A stretch of DNA of 64,000 nt from the NCBI GenBank assembly GCA_016714685.1, contig JADKCH010000001.1:682001-746000 (forward strand), given 5' to 3'. Made by a program: the position numbers and the translations under genes. A model generated the notes under the pieces. It saw nothing but the letters and a program-made list of their open reading frames with translations, did no database searches and was not told the origin of the DNA. Below, piece after piece: positions 1 through 8,421 of this stretch (the stretch's first letter is position 1; the number at the start of each line of letters is the position of its first letter). The DNA comes from Candidatus Geothrix odensensis. GTDB taxonomy: Bacteria > Acidobacteriota > Holophagae > Holophagales > Holophagaceae.

Positions 1-131
1 GCGACCTTGTTCTTCTCGCAGCAGGCCATGCCGCAGGCGGGCTTCTTCTTCGCTTCGGGCTTCTTCTCCTCGGACGCGAAAGCGACGAAGGCGAACGAGC
101 TGACCAGGGCGAGCGCCAGGAACTTCTTCAT
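1..131 (-). CDS. Small secreted Lys- and Cys-rich protein (partial)
   Basis: Only the first 43 codons are in the window; the gene runs off the left edge. The ATG at 131-129 follows a GGAGG box five bases upstream. Residues 4-19 form a hydrophobic signal peptide with a likely cut near Ala19/Ser20. The start of the mature part is charged (EEKKPEAKKK) and is followed by a Cys cluster at 33, 37 and 38. The protein is probably exported to the periplasm, where the cysteines could bind metal or form disulfides. I do not recognise a family, and the missing C-terminus prevents a firmer call. Confidence 0.6.
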   Translation of the reverse strand, partial: MKKFLALALVSSFAFVAFASEEKKPEAKKKPACGMACCEKNKV

Positions 132-228
132 GGGAACCTCCGGATGGGTGGGACACGATCCCACGGGAGCAACATACTCCCGAAAATTAGCTTTCCCAAC
201 ACCGAAAAACCCGACTCGTCCGTTCGGA

Positions 229-1125
229 CTAGTTGCCGAACATGTTCTTCATGACCATGAGGGCCATGGCGGGGTTGGCGGCGAGGCGGCGCTTGAGGTA
301 GTGGACCGCGTATTTCCAGTCCTCCGCGAAGGGCACGTAGAGCCGCATGACCTGGCCGCGCTTGACGATCTCCTGCTGCAGCTCCGTGCGGGGCACGCCC
401 AGCAGCATCTGGAACTCATAGGCATCCTTCGCCACGCCCTGCTGGTCGAGATAGGCCATGCAGCGCCGGACCAGCGGCTCGTCATGGGTGGCGATCTCGG
501 GATAGTGGCCGTGTGCCAGCAGGAGCTGCACGTGCTCGAAGAGCTTGTCCTTCATGTCCGGCTTCTCCTGGAGCGCCACGTCGGCGGGCTCCTTGTAGAT
601 GCCGATGCAGATGCGCACCTTGCAGCGCTTCGCATGGAGGGCCTTGATGTCCTCAGAGGTGCGGAACAGTCGGCTCTGCAGCACGATCCCGAAGTTGTCG
701 AACTCATCCCGGATCGCCCTGAACATCCGCAGCGTCACGTCAGTGAAGTGCCGGTCTTCCATGTCGAGGGTGATGTGCATGCCGTGGACGGCGGCGGCGG
801 ACACGATGCGCCGCAGGTTGGCCTGGCAGTATTCTTCGCTCTCGTTGATGCCCAGCGAGGTGGGCTTGAGGCTGATGCTGGCGAAGGGGCGGTCCTTCAG
901 GGCCTCGACCATGCGCAGGTAGACCTGCACCGTGGCTTCCACATCCTCGCGGCTGAAGACCTCCTCGGCCAGCAGATCCACCGTGGACGAGATGCCCAGC
1001 TTCGCGTGCAGCTCGTCGGCCTTGGCGACTCCGCTGGCGATGCCCTTGCCCGAGATGTAGGGGGCGGCGAAGGTCCGGACCAGGGGGCCGGGCATGAGGT
1101 CGATGATGGCGCGCTTCAGATCCAC
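229..1125 (-). CDS. Proline dehydrogenase (monofunctional)
   Basis: FAD-dependent oxidation of L-proline to pyrroline-5-carboxylate, first step of proline catabolism, usually at the inner membrane face. The 298 residues match the short single-domain PRODH type rather than full PutA. Expected blocks are present in order: SISLKPTSLG, DMEDRH, an ATHDEPLV block, and a C-terminal helix ending in HYLKRR that normally carries the substrate-binding Arg pair. I prefer the GTG at 1125 because GGGAGG lies six bases before it; an in-frame ATG at 1155 would add ten residues but has no such site. The second-step enzyme is not next to it; the aldehyde dehydrogenase homologue 2 kb away has lost its catalytic residues. 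Confidence 0.88.
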   Translation of the reverse strand: MDLKRAIIDLMPGPLVRTFAAPYISGKGIASGVAKADELHAKLGISSTVDLLAEEVFSREDVEATVQVYLRMVEALKDRPFASISLKPTSLGINESEEYCQANLRRIVSAAAVHGMHITLDMEDRHFTDVTLRMFRAIRDEFDNFGIVLQSRLFRTSEDIKALHAKRCKVRICIGIYKEPADVALQEKPDMKDKLFEHVQLLLAHGHYPEIATHDEPLVRRCMAYLDQQGVAKDAYEFQMLLGVPRTELQQEIVKRGQVMRLYVPFAEDWKYAVHYLKRRLAANPAMALMVMKNMFGN

Positions 1126-1258
1126 GGTGTTCCTCCCGGCAGCCCTGCTTTTCAAGTCCGGATCCCCCGTGGGGATCGGCTTCCTCAGCAGGAATTATAG
1201 CGGCCGTCCTCATCCACAACTCGCCGACGAGGACGAGATGTGACGGGAGCGACAGCAC

Positions 1259-1290
1259 GAAAAAGCCCGCAGATGTTTAGTCTGCGGGCT
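1259..1290 (-). terminator. Rho-independent terminator of tRNA-Lys
   Basis: A perfect 10-bp stem (1264-1273 with 1281-1290) closes a 7-base loop. On the minus strand it is followed directly by a run of T. It sits just downstream of the tRNA gene and so ends its transcript. Confidence 0.85.
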
Positions 1291-1297
1291 CCTGGTC

Positions 1298-1374
1298 TGG
1301 TGGTCCCTCCCGGACTCGAACCGGGGACCCTCTGATTAAGAGTCAGATGCTCTAACCAGCTGAGCTAAGGGACC
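1298..1374 (-). tRNA. tRNA-Lys (anticodon CTT)
   Basis: A 77-base cloverleaf on the minus strand. The acceptor stem is GGTCCCT paired with AGGGACC, the discriminator base is A, and the terminal CCA is encoded. The D-loop has TTAGCTCAGCTGGTTAGAGC and the T-arm contains GGTTCGAGTCC. The anticodon stem TCTGA/TCAGA closes the loop CTCTTAA, giving anticodon CTT, which reads AAG. A promoter lies upstream and a strong terminator downstream, so it looks like a single-gene transcript. Confidence 0.95.
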
Positions 1375-1385
1375 ACGAGAAGAGA

Positions 1386-1413
1386 AGTTTACCAGGGCCA
1401 AAGCGGAACGCAA
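1386..1413 (-). promoter_or_regulatory. Sigma70-like promoter for tRNA-Lys
   Basis: On the minus strand TTGCGT (1413-1408) and TAAACT (1391-1386) are separated by 16 bases. The -10 box lies 11 bases before the tRNA 5' end, a distance that fits a start a few bases upstream of the mature tRNA. The call rests on motif matching alone. Confidence 0.45.
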
Positions 1414-1454
1414 GACCCGGTTCTGCACGGGATCCTGGGGGCCGGAGGAGGCCC

Positions 1455-2447
1455 TCAGAGCACCGGCATCTTCATGGCGTCCCGGACGTCGGCCATGGTC
1501 TCGGCGGCCACGGACCGGGCCCGGGCGCTGCCGTCCCGCAGCACGGCCTCGATGTCCCCGGGGCGGGCGAGGTGGCCCTCGATCTTCTCCCGCACGGGCT
1601 CGATGCGCCGGGTCATGGCCTCGGCCACCCGCTTCTTGCAGTCGAAGCAGCCGATGCCCGCCTGGCGGCACTCGGTGTTCACCAGCTGGATGGTGGCGTC
1701 ATCGCTGAACAGCTTGTGGAACTCGAAGACCGGGCAGATGTCCGGGTTGCCGGGATCGGTCCTGCGGAGGCGGGCCGGATCCGAGGCCATCTGGCGCGTG
1801 CACTTCTCCAGGATCTCGGCGTTGGTGTCTCGCAGGTAGATGCAGTTGCCGTAGCTCTTCGACATCTTGCGGCCATCAAGGCCGGGCACCTTGGGCGTCT
1901 TGGTGAGCACGGCCTCGGGCTCGGGGAAGACCTCGCGCTGGAACAGGAAGTTGAAGCGGCGCACCACCTCGCGGGCCAGCTCCAGGTGGAAGAGCTGATC
2001 CTCGCCCACGGGCACTTTGTGGGCCTTGTAGATGATGATGTCGGCGGTCTGCAGCAGGGGGTAGCCGAGGAAGCCGTAGCTGCCCAGATCGGCCACCGCG
2101 TTCTGCAGCTTCTCCTTGTAGGTGGGCACCCGCTCCAGCCAGGAGAGCGGCGTCACCATGGAGAGCAGCAGGTGCAGTTCGGCGTGCTCCTTCACCAGGC
2201 TCTGCACGAACAGGGTGGCCTGGTTCGGATCCAGGCCCGCCGCCAGGAAGGTGGCCGTCAGCTCGAGGGTGGCCGGCCAGATCTCCTCGACCGATTCGTA
2301 CTTCGAGGTCAGCGCGTGCCAGTCCGCGATCATGTAGAAGGCCTCGCCCTGGCCCTGCAGGCGGGTGAAGTTGTCCAGGGCCCCCACCAGGTGGCCGATG
2401 TGCTGGGAGCCCGAAGGCTGGATGCCGGAGAGGACGCGGTGCTGCAT
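1455..2447 (-). CDS. trpS: Tryptophan--tRNA ligase
   Basis: Charges tRNA-Trp with tryptophan in the cytoplasm. The 330-residue length is normal for bacterial TrpRS. The class I signatures are plain: HIGH at residues 16-19 after GIQPSGSQ, and KMSKS at 194-198 after DGR. The tryptophan-pocket region with LLQTADIIIY and VGEDQ is intact. The start lies 3 bases after the stop of the upstream site-2 protease gene, so the two are probably co-transcribed. Confidence 0.96.
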   Translation of the reverse strand: MQHRVLSGIQPSGSQHIGHLVGALDNFTRLQGQGEAFYMIADWHALTSKYESVEEIWPATLELTATFLAAGLDPNQATLFVQSLVKEHAELHLLLSMVTPLSWLERVPTYKEKLQNAVADLGSYGFLGYPLLQTADIIIYKAHKVPVGEDQLFHLELAREVVRRFNFLFQREVFPEPEAVLTKTPKVPGLDGRKMSKSYGNCIYLRDTNAEILEKCTRQMASDPARLRRTDPGNPDICPVFEFHKLFSDDATIQLVNTECRQAGIGCFDCKKRVAEAMTRRIEPVREKIEGHLARPGDIEAVLRDGSARARSVAAETMADVRDAMKMPVL

Positions 2448-2450
2448 GGA

Positions 2451-3200
2451 TCAGACTCCGAGAATCAAGCGTGCCAATGGGTTGAGCGCCCAGTAGAGGA
2501 AGGTGCGAACCGGCCCCAAGAGGAACCCAACGGCCCCGGTCAGCATGAGCAGGAACAGGATGGGCATGGTGTAGGGGTGGTAGCGGATCCGGTCGTACTT
2601 GGGCAACCAGGGGTCCGGCAGAACGCCACGCAACACGCCTGCGCCATCGAGTGGTCCTAGCGGGAGGATGTTGAAGGCGGCCAGCAGAACATTCATGAAG
2701 ACCAGGGATCCTCCAAGTCCAAGGAGAAGCACCTGCCCTAGAGGCAAGCCAAGCCTTACTAGTGTTTCAGGCCCATGGAAGGCTGCCTGCAACAGCTTCC
2801 AACGCTCTGCCACTTCGGGAACGGACAGGCGGATGGAGATACACATGACCCCCAGGAAAAGGAAACTCAGGATGACATTGGAAGCCGGCCCAGCCAGAGA
2901 AACCAATGCACCACTCGTTTTCATCCGGATCTTCCGGGTGAAGTAGAGCGGGTTGAAGGGCACCGGCTTGGCCCAACCAATGAAGAAGCCCCCGAAGATG
3001 AGGCCAAGCAGGGGGAACACCACGGTCCCCAGTGGGTCCATGTGGACGAGGGGGTTCAGGCTCATGCGGCCCTGGCTGGAGGCCGTGTCGTCACCCAACA
3101 GATGAGCCGCCGAGGCATGACTGGCCTCGTGGACGCTGAGGCTGAAGAGCAGGGCCACATAGCTGACGAGGATGGTGGGGATGGAGATGTTGTCGAACAC
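2451..3200 (-). CDS. Site-2 protease family (M50) membrane metalloprotease
   Basis: A 249-residue polytopic inner-membrane protein of the M50 family, which cleaves substrates within the membrane. The zinc motif HEASH (HExxH) is at residues 24-28 inside the first hydrophobic segment. The second metal-ligand region is GPLDGAG, with Asp185 in the LDG motif. About five to six hydrophobic segments are visible. No PDZ domain is present, so it belongs to the minimal group often found beside trpS, as here. Its substrate cannot be read from sequence. It is divergent from the aldehyde dehydrogenase homologue. Confidence 0.85.
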   Translation of the reverse strand: MFDNISIPTILVSYVALLFSLSVHEASHASAAHLLGDDTASSQGRMSLNPLVHMDPLGTVVFPLLGLIFGGFFIGWAKPVPFNPLYFTRKIRMKTSGALVSLAGPASNVILSFLFLGVMCISIRLSVPEVAERWKLLQAAFHGPETLVRLGLPLGQVLLLGLGGSLVFMNVLLAAFNILPLGPLDGAGVLRGVLPDPWLPKYDRIRYHPYTMPILFLLMLTGAVGFLLGPVRTFLYWALNPLARLILGV

Positions 3201-3311
3201 CCGGACTCCGGCAATATTCCAGTGTACAGGGCCCGGGCCGATGAACCGAGGGATGGCATGCAGAGGCAGGGCTGGCTCTGGTTATGCTCATCCATCGACC
3301 CGGAGCCCGGC

Positions 3312-4877
3312 ATGTATGTCAAAGCCAACTCGCCCCATGCCGCCGCCGCCGGCAAGAGCGTCATCGGGTTCAACCTGATCAACGGCAAGGAGGTCGAGGG
3401 CGATCTCTCCCTGATCCAGTCCAAGTCCGCCGTGGACAGCCGGGACCTGGTGGGCATGTTCCCGGACAGCGGCGAGAAGGATGTGGCCCGGGCCGCCAAG
3501 GCCGCCGCGGACGCCTTTCCCGCCTGGTCCGGAACGCCCTTCCCGGCCCGGGAGGCCATCGTCCTCCGCACCGCCGGCATCCTGACCAGCCACCGGGACA
3601 AGCTGGCCCGCATCATCACCCGCGAGGTCGGCATGACCCCCAGGGAGGCTCTGGGGGATGTGCAGGAGGCCATCGACGCCTGCGCCTTCTTCGCGACTGC
3701 CGTCGGGGCCCAGGAGCATTCAGCGGTTTCCGGCCCGCGCCGCCGGCCCGTGGGGGTCTGTGGCGTCCTGGCCACAGGCAGTTCCCCCCTGGCCGCCCCC
3801 GCCGGCAAGATCCTGCCCGCCATCCTGTGCGGCAACACCGTCGTGTGGAAGCCCAGCGACAACGCCCCCACCGCCGCCTATCTCCTCCTCCGCGCCATGA
3901 TGGAGGCGGGCCTGCCGCCCGGCGTGGTGAACACCGTCAACGGCCGGGGCCGGGCCGGCTGCGGCAAGCACTTCCTGGCGGGCATCGACAAGGGGCACTT
4001 CCAGTCCTTCAGCTTCGTGGGTTCGGCTGCCCTGGGACGCATCGTGGGGGAGGCCTGCGGCCGGAACCTCATCCTGCCGAGCCTGGATCTGGTCGGAAAG
4101 GGCAGTCTGGTGGTCATGGGGGATGCCGACCTGGACCTGGCGGCGGCCGATGCCGTCCAGGCCGCCTTCGGCCAGGCCGGCCAGCGCCCCATCGGCCTGG
4201 TCAACCTCCTCGTGCACGAGGCCTGCGCGACGGGATTCAAGCAGCGCCTGCTGGACCGCGTCGCCGCGCTGGAGGTGGGCAACCCCCTGACCCATCCGGA
4301 CGTGGCCTACGGCCCCATGATCAACGCCCGCGCGGCCACGGCCTTTCGGGAGCACTGGGAGCTGGGGCTGGCCCAAGGGGCCACGCTGCTCACGGGCGGG
4401 GCCCAGTGGTCCGAGGCCAATCGCACAGACCAGGTGAAGGGCGACATCGCCCACGGCGCCTACATGCAGCCCTGCGTCTGGGACGGCGTGACACCCGACA
4501 TGGGGCTGTTCCGCCACCAGGTGACGGGCCCCACGGTGAACCTGTGCGCATTCCAGGACCTGGGCGAGGCCCTGGGCTGGATCGCCGACTCCACTGCGGG
4601 CGCCACGATCAGCCTCTACACCCGGGAACCGGCCCCCATCGCATTGTTCCAACAGACGAGCAGGGCCGACATCGCCCGCGTCAACACCATCCTCGACGAC
4701 CGGACCACCCTGCTGTCCTTCACCGGCCACGGCACCCGCTCGGGCTGTCAGCCGCTCCTCGACGGGTTCACCCGCTGGATGTCCGGGCAGGGCGAGGGCG
4801 GGTGGGCTCCGGCCTCCGGCGCCAAGGCACCGGAACCTGTGGCGGGCAGCCTCAAGACTGACTGGGACAGCCTCTAG
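3312..4877 (+). CDS. Aldehyde dehydrogenase superfamily protein, probable pseudoenzyme
   Basis: The 521 residues have the ALDH fold throughout, including the NAD-region ILCGNTVVWKPSDNAP, SFVGSAALGR and the family-7-like GQR...VHE segment, so homology is clear. Three active-site positions are altered. The nucleophile in GQxC is Pro293 (GQRPIG). The general-base region ELGG reads DLVG, with Asp259. The oxyanion Asn of the usual NFP motif is Ser157. The family would be expected to oxidise semialdehydes such as P5C or aminoadipate semialdehyde, but this protein should not form the thiohemiacetal. It may be a structural or regulatory paralogue. Codon use is like its neighbours and the frame is intact, so it is not simple decay. 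Confidence 0.8.
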   Translation: MYVKANSPHAAAAGKSVIGFNLINGKEVEGDLSLIQSKSAVDSRDLVGMFPDSGEKDVARAAKAAADAFPAWSGTPFPAREAIVLRTAGILTSHRDKLARIITREVGMTPREALGDVQEAIDACAFFATAVGAQEHSAVSGPRRRPVGVCGVLATGSSPLAAPAGKILPAILCGNTVVWKPSDNAPTAAYLLLRAMMEAGLPPGVVNTVNGRGRAGCGKHFLAGIDKGHFQSFSFVGSAALGRIVGEACGRNLILPSLDLVGKGSLVVMGDADLDLAAADAVQAAFGQAGQRPIGLVNLLVHEACATGFKQRLLDRVAALEVGNPLTHPDVAYGPMINARAATAFREHWELGLAQGATLLTGGAQWSEANRTDQVKGDIAHGAYMQPCVWDGVTPDMGLFRHQVTGPTVNLCAFQDLGEALGWIADSTAGATISLYTREPAPIALFQQTSRADIARVNTILDDRTTLLSFTGHGTRSGCQPLLDGFTRWMSGQGEGGWAPASGAKAPEPVAGSLKTDWDSL

Positions 4878-4893
4878 CTGGCGTCCAGGATGA

Positions 4894-5673
4894 TCAGAGA
4901 TCCAGCCCGGCCAGGGCGGCGCCAAGGCTCGCCGGCGCCTCGCCCAGGTTGAGACGCATCAGGAATTCGATGTTGCCCTCGCCGCCCTTGATGGGGCTCA
5001 CCGCCAAGGCCTGGGGGCGAAGCTCCGTTTCGGCGAAGAAGGACCAGGTGTCCACGAGAACCCGGCGATGCACCACCGGATCGCGCACGATGCCGCCGGA
5101 GCCCACATCCTCCCGCCCCGCCTCGAACTGAGGTTTCACCAGCAGCACTGCCTCGGCCCCCGGCACGAGGCTGGGCAGTACCGGCGGGATGGCCAGACGC
5201 AGCGAGATGAAGCTCAGGTCCGCCACCAGCAGGTGGCTGCGTTCCGGGATGCAGGCCGGATCCCAGGTGCGCAGGTTCACCTGCTCCATGGAGACCACAC
5301 GGGGATCGCTGCGCAGCTTCCAGTGCAGCTGGTTGGTGCCCACGTCCACGGCATAGACCTTCGCCGCGCCGCGCTGCAGCAGGCAGTCCGTGAAGCCGCC
5401 GGTGCTCGAACCCGCATCGAAACAGGTGAGCCCCGCCGGATCGATGCCCCACAGGTCCAGCGCTCCGGCCAGCTTCAGTCCGCCCCGGCTCACGAAGGGC
5501 AGTGCCTCGCCACGCAGGCGGATGGTCGCGGCCTCGTCCACGGCGGTGCCGGCCTTGGTGACGGGGCGATCCTCCACCAGCACGTCGCCCGCGAGGATGC
5601 GGGCCTGGGCCCTGGCCCGGGTCTCGCACAGGCCCAACTGCACCAGGAGGAGGTCGAGCCGCTGCTTAGCCAC
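4894..5673 (-). CDS. tlyA: TlyA-family RNA methyltransferase
   Basis: SAM-dependent rRNA 2'-O-methyltransferase of the TlyA/hemolysin A family. The 259 residues contain an N-terminal S4 RNA-binding domain (about 3-60), then a Rossmann methyltransferase domain with SRGGLKL and the SAM loop DAGSSTGGF at 86-94. Further family blocks are ADLSFISL and VKPQFEAGR. The GTG start at 5673-5671 overlaps the mltG stop by eight bases (GTGGCTAA), so the pair is translationally coupled. Substrates in other bacteria are 16S and 23S rRNA cytidines; the site used here is not known. Confidence 0.88.
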   Translation of the reverse strand: MAKQRLDLLLVQLGLCETRARAQARILAGDVLVEDRPVTKAGTAVDEAATIRLRGEALPFVSRGGLKLAGALDLWGIDPAGLTCFDAGSSTGGFTDCLLQRGAAKVYAVDVGTNQLHWKLRSDPRVVSMEQVNLRTWDPACIPERSHLLVADLSFISLRLAIPPVLPSLVPGAEAVLLVKPQFEAGREDVGSGGIVRDPVVHRRVLVDTWSFFAETELRPQALAVSPIKGGEGNIEFLMRLNLGEAPASLGAALAGLDL

Positions 5674-6682
5674 GGGCCAGCTTCTTCTGCCGGGCGATCT
5701 CCTGGCGGTAGACGCCCACGTTCCGGTTGTGGTCCCGCAGGCTGGGCGCGAAGCTGTGGCCGCCCTTGCCCGTGGCCACGAAGTAGAGGTCCTTCCCGAC
5801 CAGCGGCGCCCTGGCAGCGGCGATGGCCGCTGGGCTGGGAATGGCGATGGGCGTGGGCGGCAGGCCGGCCACGGCATAGGTGTTGAAGCGGTGGGAGCGC
5901 CGGATGTCCTCCACCAGGGGAGCCGTGAACCGCAGGTCCCCAAGGAGCCAGCGGGCGTAGAGGCTGGTGGGATCGCACTGCAGGCGCATGCCGATGTCCA
6001 GGCGCTTCTTGTAGACGCCGGCCACTCTCGGCTGCTCCTCCGCCAGCTTCGTCTCCTTCTCCACCAGGCTCGCCAGGATCAGCGTCTCGTAGGGGGGCAG
6101 CACACCGCCGTCCAGCCTCGGCCGAACCTGGTCGCGAAAAGCCTCCACCAGCATGAGCATGACCTCCTCGGGCTCCATGGCATGGTGCAGCCTGTAGGTG
6201 GCGGGGGCCACCAGGCCTTCCAGGCTCTCGGCCCTCTCGAAGCCGGCGGTCCGGACCAGCCGCGGGCTCTTCCAGAGGGTCCAGAAGATCTCCTCGGGCA
6301 CGAAGTCCTTCAGGCGCCGTTGCACGGCCCACGCATGGGCGCCTTCCGGGATGGACACGGTGGTGTAGTGGATCTCCGCCCGCCGCAGCTTGCCCGCCAC
6401 CTCCGAGAGACTGGCCTGGGATTTGAACGTGTACTCGCCGCGGATGAGCTGGAGCTTCCTGGCGCGGGCCCAGAGCTTGAACAGCGAGGCGGAGCGGATG
6501 ACGCCCTCGCGCTCCAGCTGGTCCGCCATCTGGTTGATGCTCGTCCCCTTCTTCACCAGGACCGTGGCCTCCTGCCGCAGCGGCCCCTGCCCCTTCCAGG
6601 CCCACCATCCGCCGAGCACCGGCAGGGCGGCCAGGACGAGGATGGCCACGGAGAGCCGAAGGGAGATGGGGGAACGCCTCAT
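5666..6682 (-). CDS. mltG: Endolytic murein transglycosylase MltG
   Basis: Inner-membrane lytic transglycosylase that cuts nascent peptidoglycan strands and so sets glycan length. The 338 residues begin with one membrane anchor (about 9-27), then a LysM-like region, then the YceG domain. The catalytic Glu is in ASLVEKE (Glu208). It is followed by the family blocks VAGVYKKRLDIGMRLQ and CDPTS, and LEGLVAPATY lies upstream. It is followed by tlyA with an overlap and is divergent from the permease region. Confidence 0.92.
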   Translation of the reverse strand: MRRSPISLRLSVAILVLAALPVLGGWWAWKGQGPLRQEATVLVKKGTSINQMADQLEREGVIRSASLFKLWARARKLQLIRGEYTFKSQASLSEVAGKLRRAEIHYTTVSIPEGAHAWAVQRRLKDFVPEEIFWTLWKSPRLVRTAGFERAESLEGLVAPATYRLHHAMEPEEVMLMLVEAFRDQVRPRLDGGVLPPYETLILASLVEKETKLAEEQPRVAGVYKKRLDIGMRLQCDPTSLYARWLLGDLRFTAPLVEDIRRSHRFNTYAVAGLPPTPIAIPSPAAIAAARAPLVGKDLYFVATGKGGHSFAPSLRDHNRNVGVYRQEIARQKKLARG

Positions 6683-6729
6683 CCCTCCAGAATGCCGTGG
6701 TAGCGTGGATCCATCTACCCAGGGAACTC

Positions 6730-6891
6730 ATGAGCACCACCGGCTACCGCCGTCACCTCGGCCTGTTTTCCGCCACCATGCTCATCGCCGGCTCCATGAT
6801 CGGATCCGGCGTCTTCTCGGTATCGACTGCGTCGACACGCGAGACAGCGCCGACCCACCACCGCCAGCCCAGGCCGGAGGGGGCCGCATGA
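6730..6891 (+). CDS. Short ORF duplicating the permease N-terminus
   Basis: A 53-codon ORF (or 64 from a GTG at 6697). Residues 4-29 equal residues 3-28 of the permease that follows, yet 13 of the 26 codons differ, all synonymously. After GSGVF the sequence becomes unrelated and Pro/Arg-rich. Its TGA overlaps the permease ATG as ATGA (6888-6891). An AGGGA box precedes its ATG. It could be the remnant of a deleted upstream permease paralogue, or a translated leader that couples ribosomes into the permease. A single transmembrane-like segment (about 11-29) is predicted by eye. Confidence 0.5.
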   Translation: MSTTGYRRHLGLFSATMLIAGSMIGSGVFSVSTASTRETAPTHHRQPRPEGAA

Positions 6892-8306
6892 TCACCGGTT
6901 ACCGCCGCCACCTGGGTTTGTTCTCAGCCACGATGTTAATTGCTGGCTCCATGATCGGATCAGGCGTTTTCATCGTCGCGGCCGACATGGTGCGCACCGG
7001 CCGTTCGGGCGGGTTCCTGCTGGCGGCCTGGGGCCTCACGGCGGTGCTGACCCTCTTCGCAGCTCTGAGCTATGGCGAGCTGGCCGGGATGTTCCCCAGA
7101 GCCGGCGGCCAGTACACCTACCTCCGCGAGACCTACGGCGCCGCCGTGGGCTTCCTCTACGGCTGGACCTTCTTCGTGGTCATCGAGTGCGGCACCATCG
7201 CCGCCGTGGCCGTGGGCTTCGGGAAGTATCTCGGCACCTTCTTCCCCGCCGTCAATGACACGAGCTGGCTCGGGCCCCACCTGGACGTGCCCCTCTGGCA
7301 GGTCACACAGAGCATCGCGGTGGGGCCGTACCACCTGGGCCTCACGCCCTCCCGGCTGTCGGCCATCGCCATGGTGGTGTTCCTCAGCGCCGTGAACCTC
7401 TACGGCGTCAAGCTGGGCGCCCGCATCCAGAACCTGTTCACGGTCGCCAAGATCGGCGGCCTGGCGGCGCTCATCCTCCTGGGCCTGCTCCTGCCCCCCC
7501 CGGTGGCCGCCGTCCAGACGCCCTTCCTGCCCCTGGATGGCTCCACCACCCTGCCCTTCCTGACGGCCCTGCTGGTGGTGCAGACCGGCAGCATGTTCTC
7601 GGCGGACGCCTGGAACGCCATCACCTTCATCGCCGGCGAGGTGAAGGAGCCCGAGCGGACCATCCCCTTCTCCCTGCTCATCGGCACCACCCTGGTCTGC
7701 GGGCTCTACGTGCTGGCCAACGCCGCCTACCTGAAGGTGCTGGGCCCCACGGGCATCGCCAACGCCCCCCAGGACCGCGTGGGCAGCGCGGCGCTGCAAG
7801 CGCTGCTGGGCTCCGGCGGCGGCCTCATCATGGCCGGCAGCATCCTCATCTCCATGTTCGGCTGCCTGAATGGCCTGGTGCTGTCGGGAGCCCGGGTCTA
7901 CCAGCGCATGGCGGAGGACGGCCTCTTCTACCCCAGTGCCGCCTCCCTGAACGCCCACGGCGTGCCGGCCTTCGGGCTCTGGATCCAGGCCCTCTGGACC
8001 TGCCTGCTCACCCTCACGGGCACCTACGGCCAGCTGCTGGACTTCGTCATGCTGCCGACGATCCTCTTCTACGTCTTCACCGTGGGCGGCGTGTTCCTGC
8101 TGCGCTGGCGCCGGCCGGACCTGGAGCGCCCCGTGCGTGTCTGGGGCTATCCGGTGGTGCCCGCCCTTTATCTCGTTGGCGCCTGTGCCATCGTCGGTGC
8201 CCTCTTCATCCACCGCCCCAGCTACTCCTGGCCGGGCCTGATCCTGGTGGCGCTGGGCTGGCCGGTCTACCTGGCGGTGAAGCCGAAAGTCGTTGCGTCC
8301 ACCTAG
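6888..8306 (+). CDS. APC-family amino acid permease
   Basis: A 472-residue inner-membrane amino acid transporter with about 12 hydrophobic segments. The helix-1 substrate motif is GSMIGSGVF, typical of the LAT/APC group, and the helix-3 region has PRAGGQYTYLRETYG, a conserved APC block. GGAGG lies upstream of the ATG, which overlaps the stop of the short upstream ORF. The first roughly 28 codons use several low-GC codons (TTA, TTG, GGT, TCA, GTT), unlike the rest of the gene. The next gene resembles lysine 6-dehydrogenase, so lysine or a related amino acid is a reasonable but unproven substrate. Confidence 0.88.
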   Translation: MITGYRRHLGLFSATMLIAGSMIGSGVFIVAADMVRTGRSGGFLLAAWGLTAVLTLFAALSYGELAGMFPRAGGQYTYLRETYGAAVGFLYGWTFFVVIECGTIAAVAVGFGKYLGTFFPAVNDTSWLGPHLDVPLWQVTQSIAVGPYHLGLTPSRLSAIAMVVFLSAVNLYGVKLGARIQNLFTVAKIGGLAALILLGLLLPPPVAAVQTPFLPLDGSTTLPFLTALLVVQTGSMFSADAWNAITFIAGEVKEPERTIPFSLLIGTTLVCGLYVLANAAYLKVLGPTGIANAPQDRVGSAALQALLGSGGGLIMAGSILISMFGCLNGLVLSGARVYQRMAEDGLFYPSAASLNAHGVPAFGLWIQALWTCLLTLTGTYGQLLDFVMLPTILFYVFTVGGVFLLRWRRPDLERPVRVWGYPVVPALYLVGACAIVGALFIHRPSYSWPGLILVALGWPVYLAVKPKVVAST

Positions 8307-8421
8307 GCCGCTCCCGAGGCCTCCCTGGACAATCTGTCAAGAAAACCCCGGATCGGCCCGTGGACAGCCGACATCCCGGGGATACTTTCCCCAAGCACAC
8401 ACACCACACAGGGGGACTGCC

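Noticed and set aside
7..1200. A 397-codon plus-strand frame across the first 1.2 kb
   Set aside because: It covers proline dehydrogenase and the secreted protein gene in antisense; the composition is low-complexity and no motif is visible.
8346..8381. Hairpin between the permease and the lysine dehydrogenase-like gene
   Set aside because: The stem (CCCCGG...CCGGGG with TCGGC/GCCGA) is interrupted and no T-run follows, so I do not call it a terminator.
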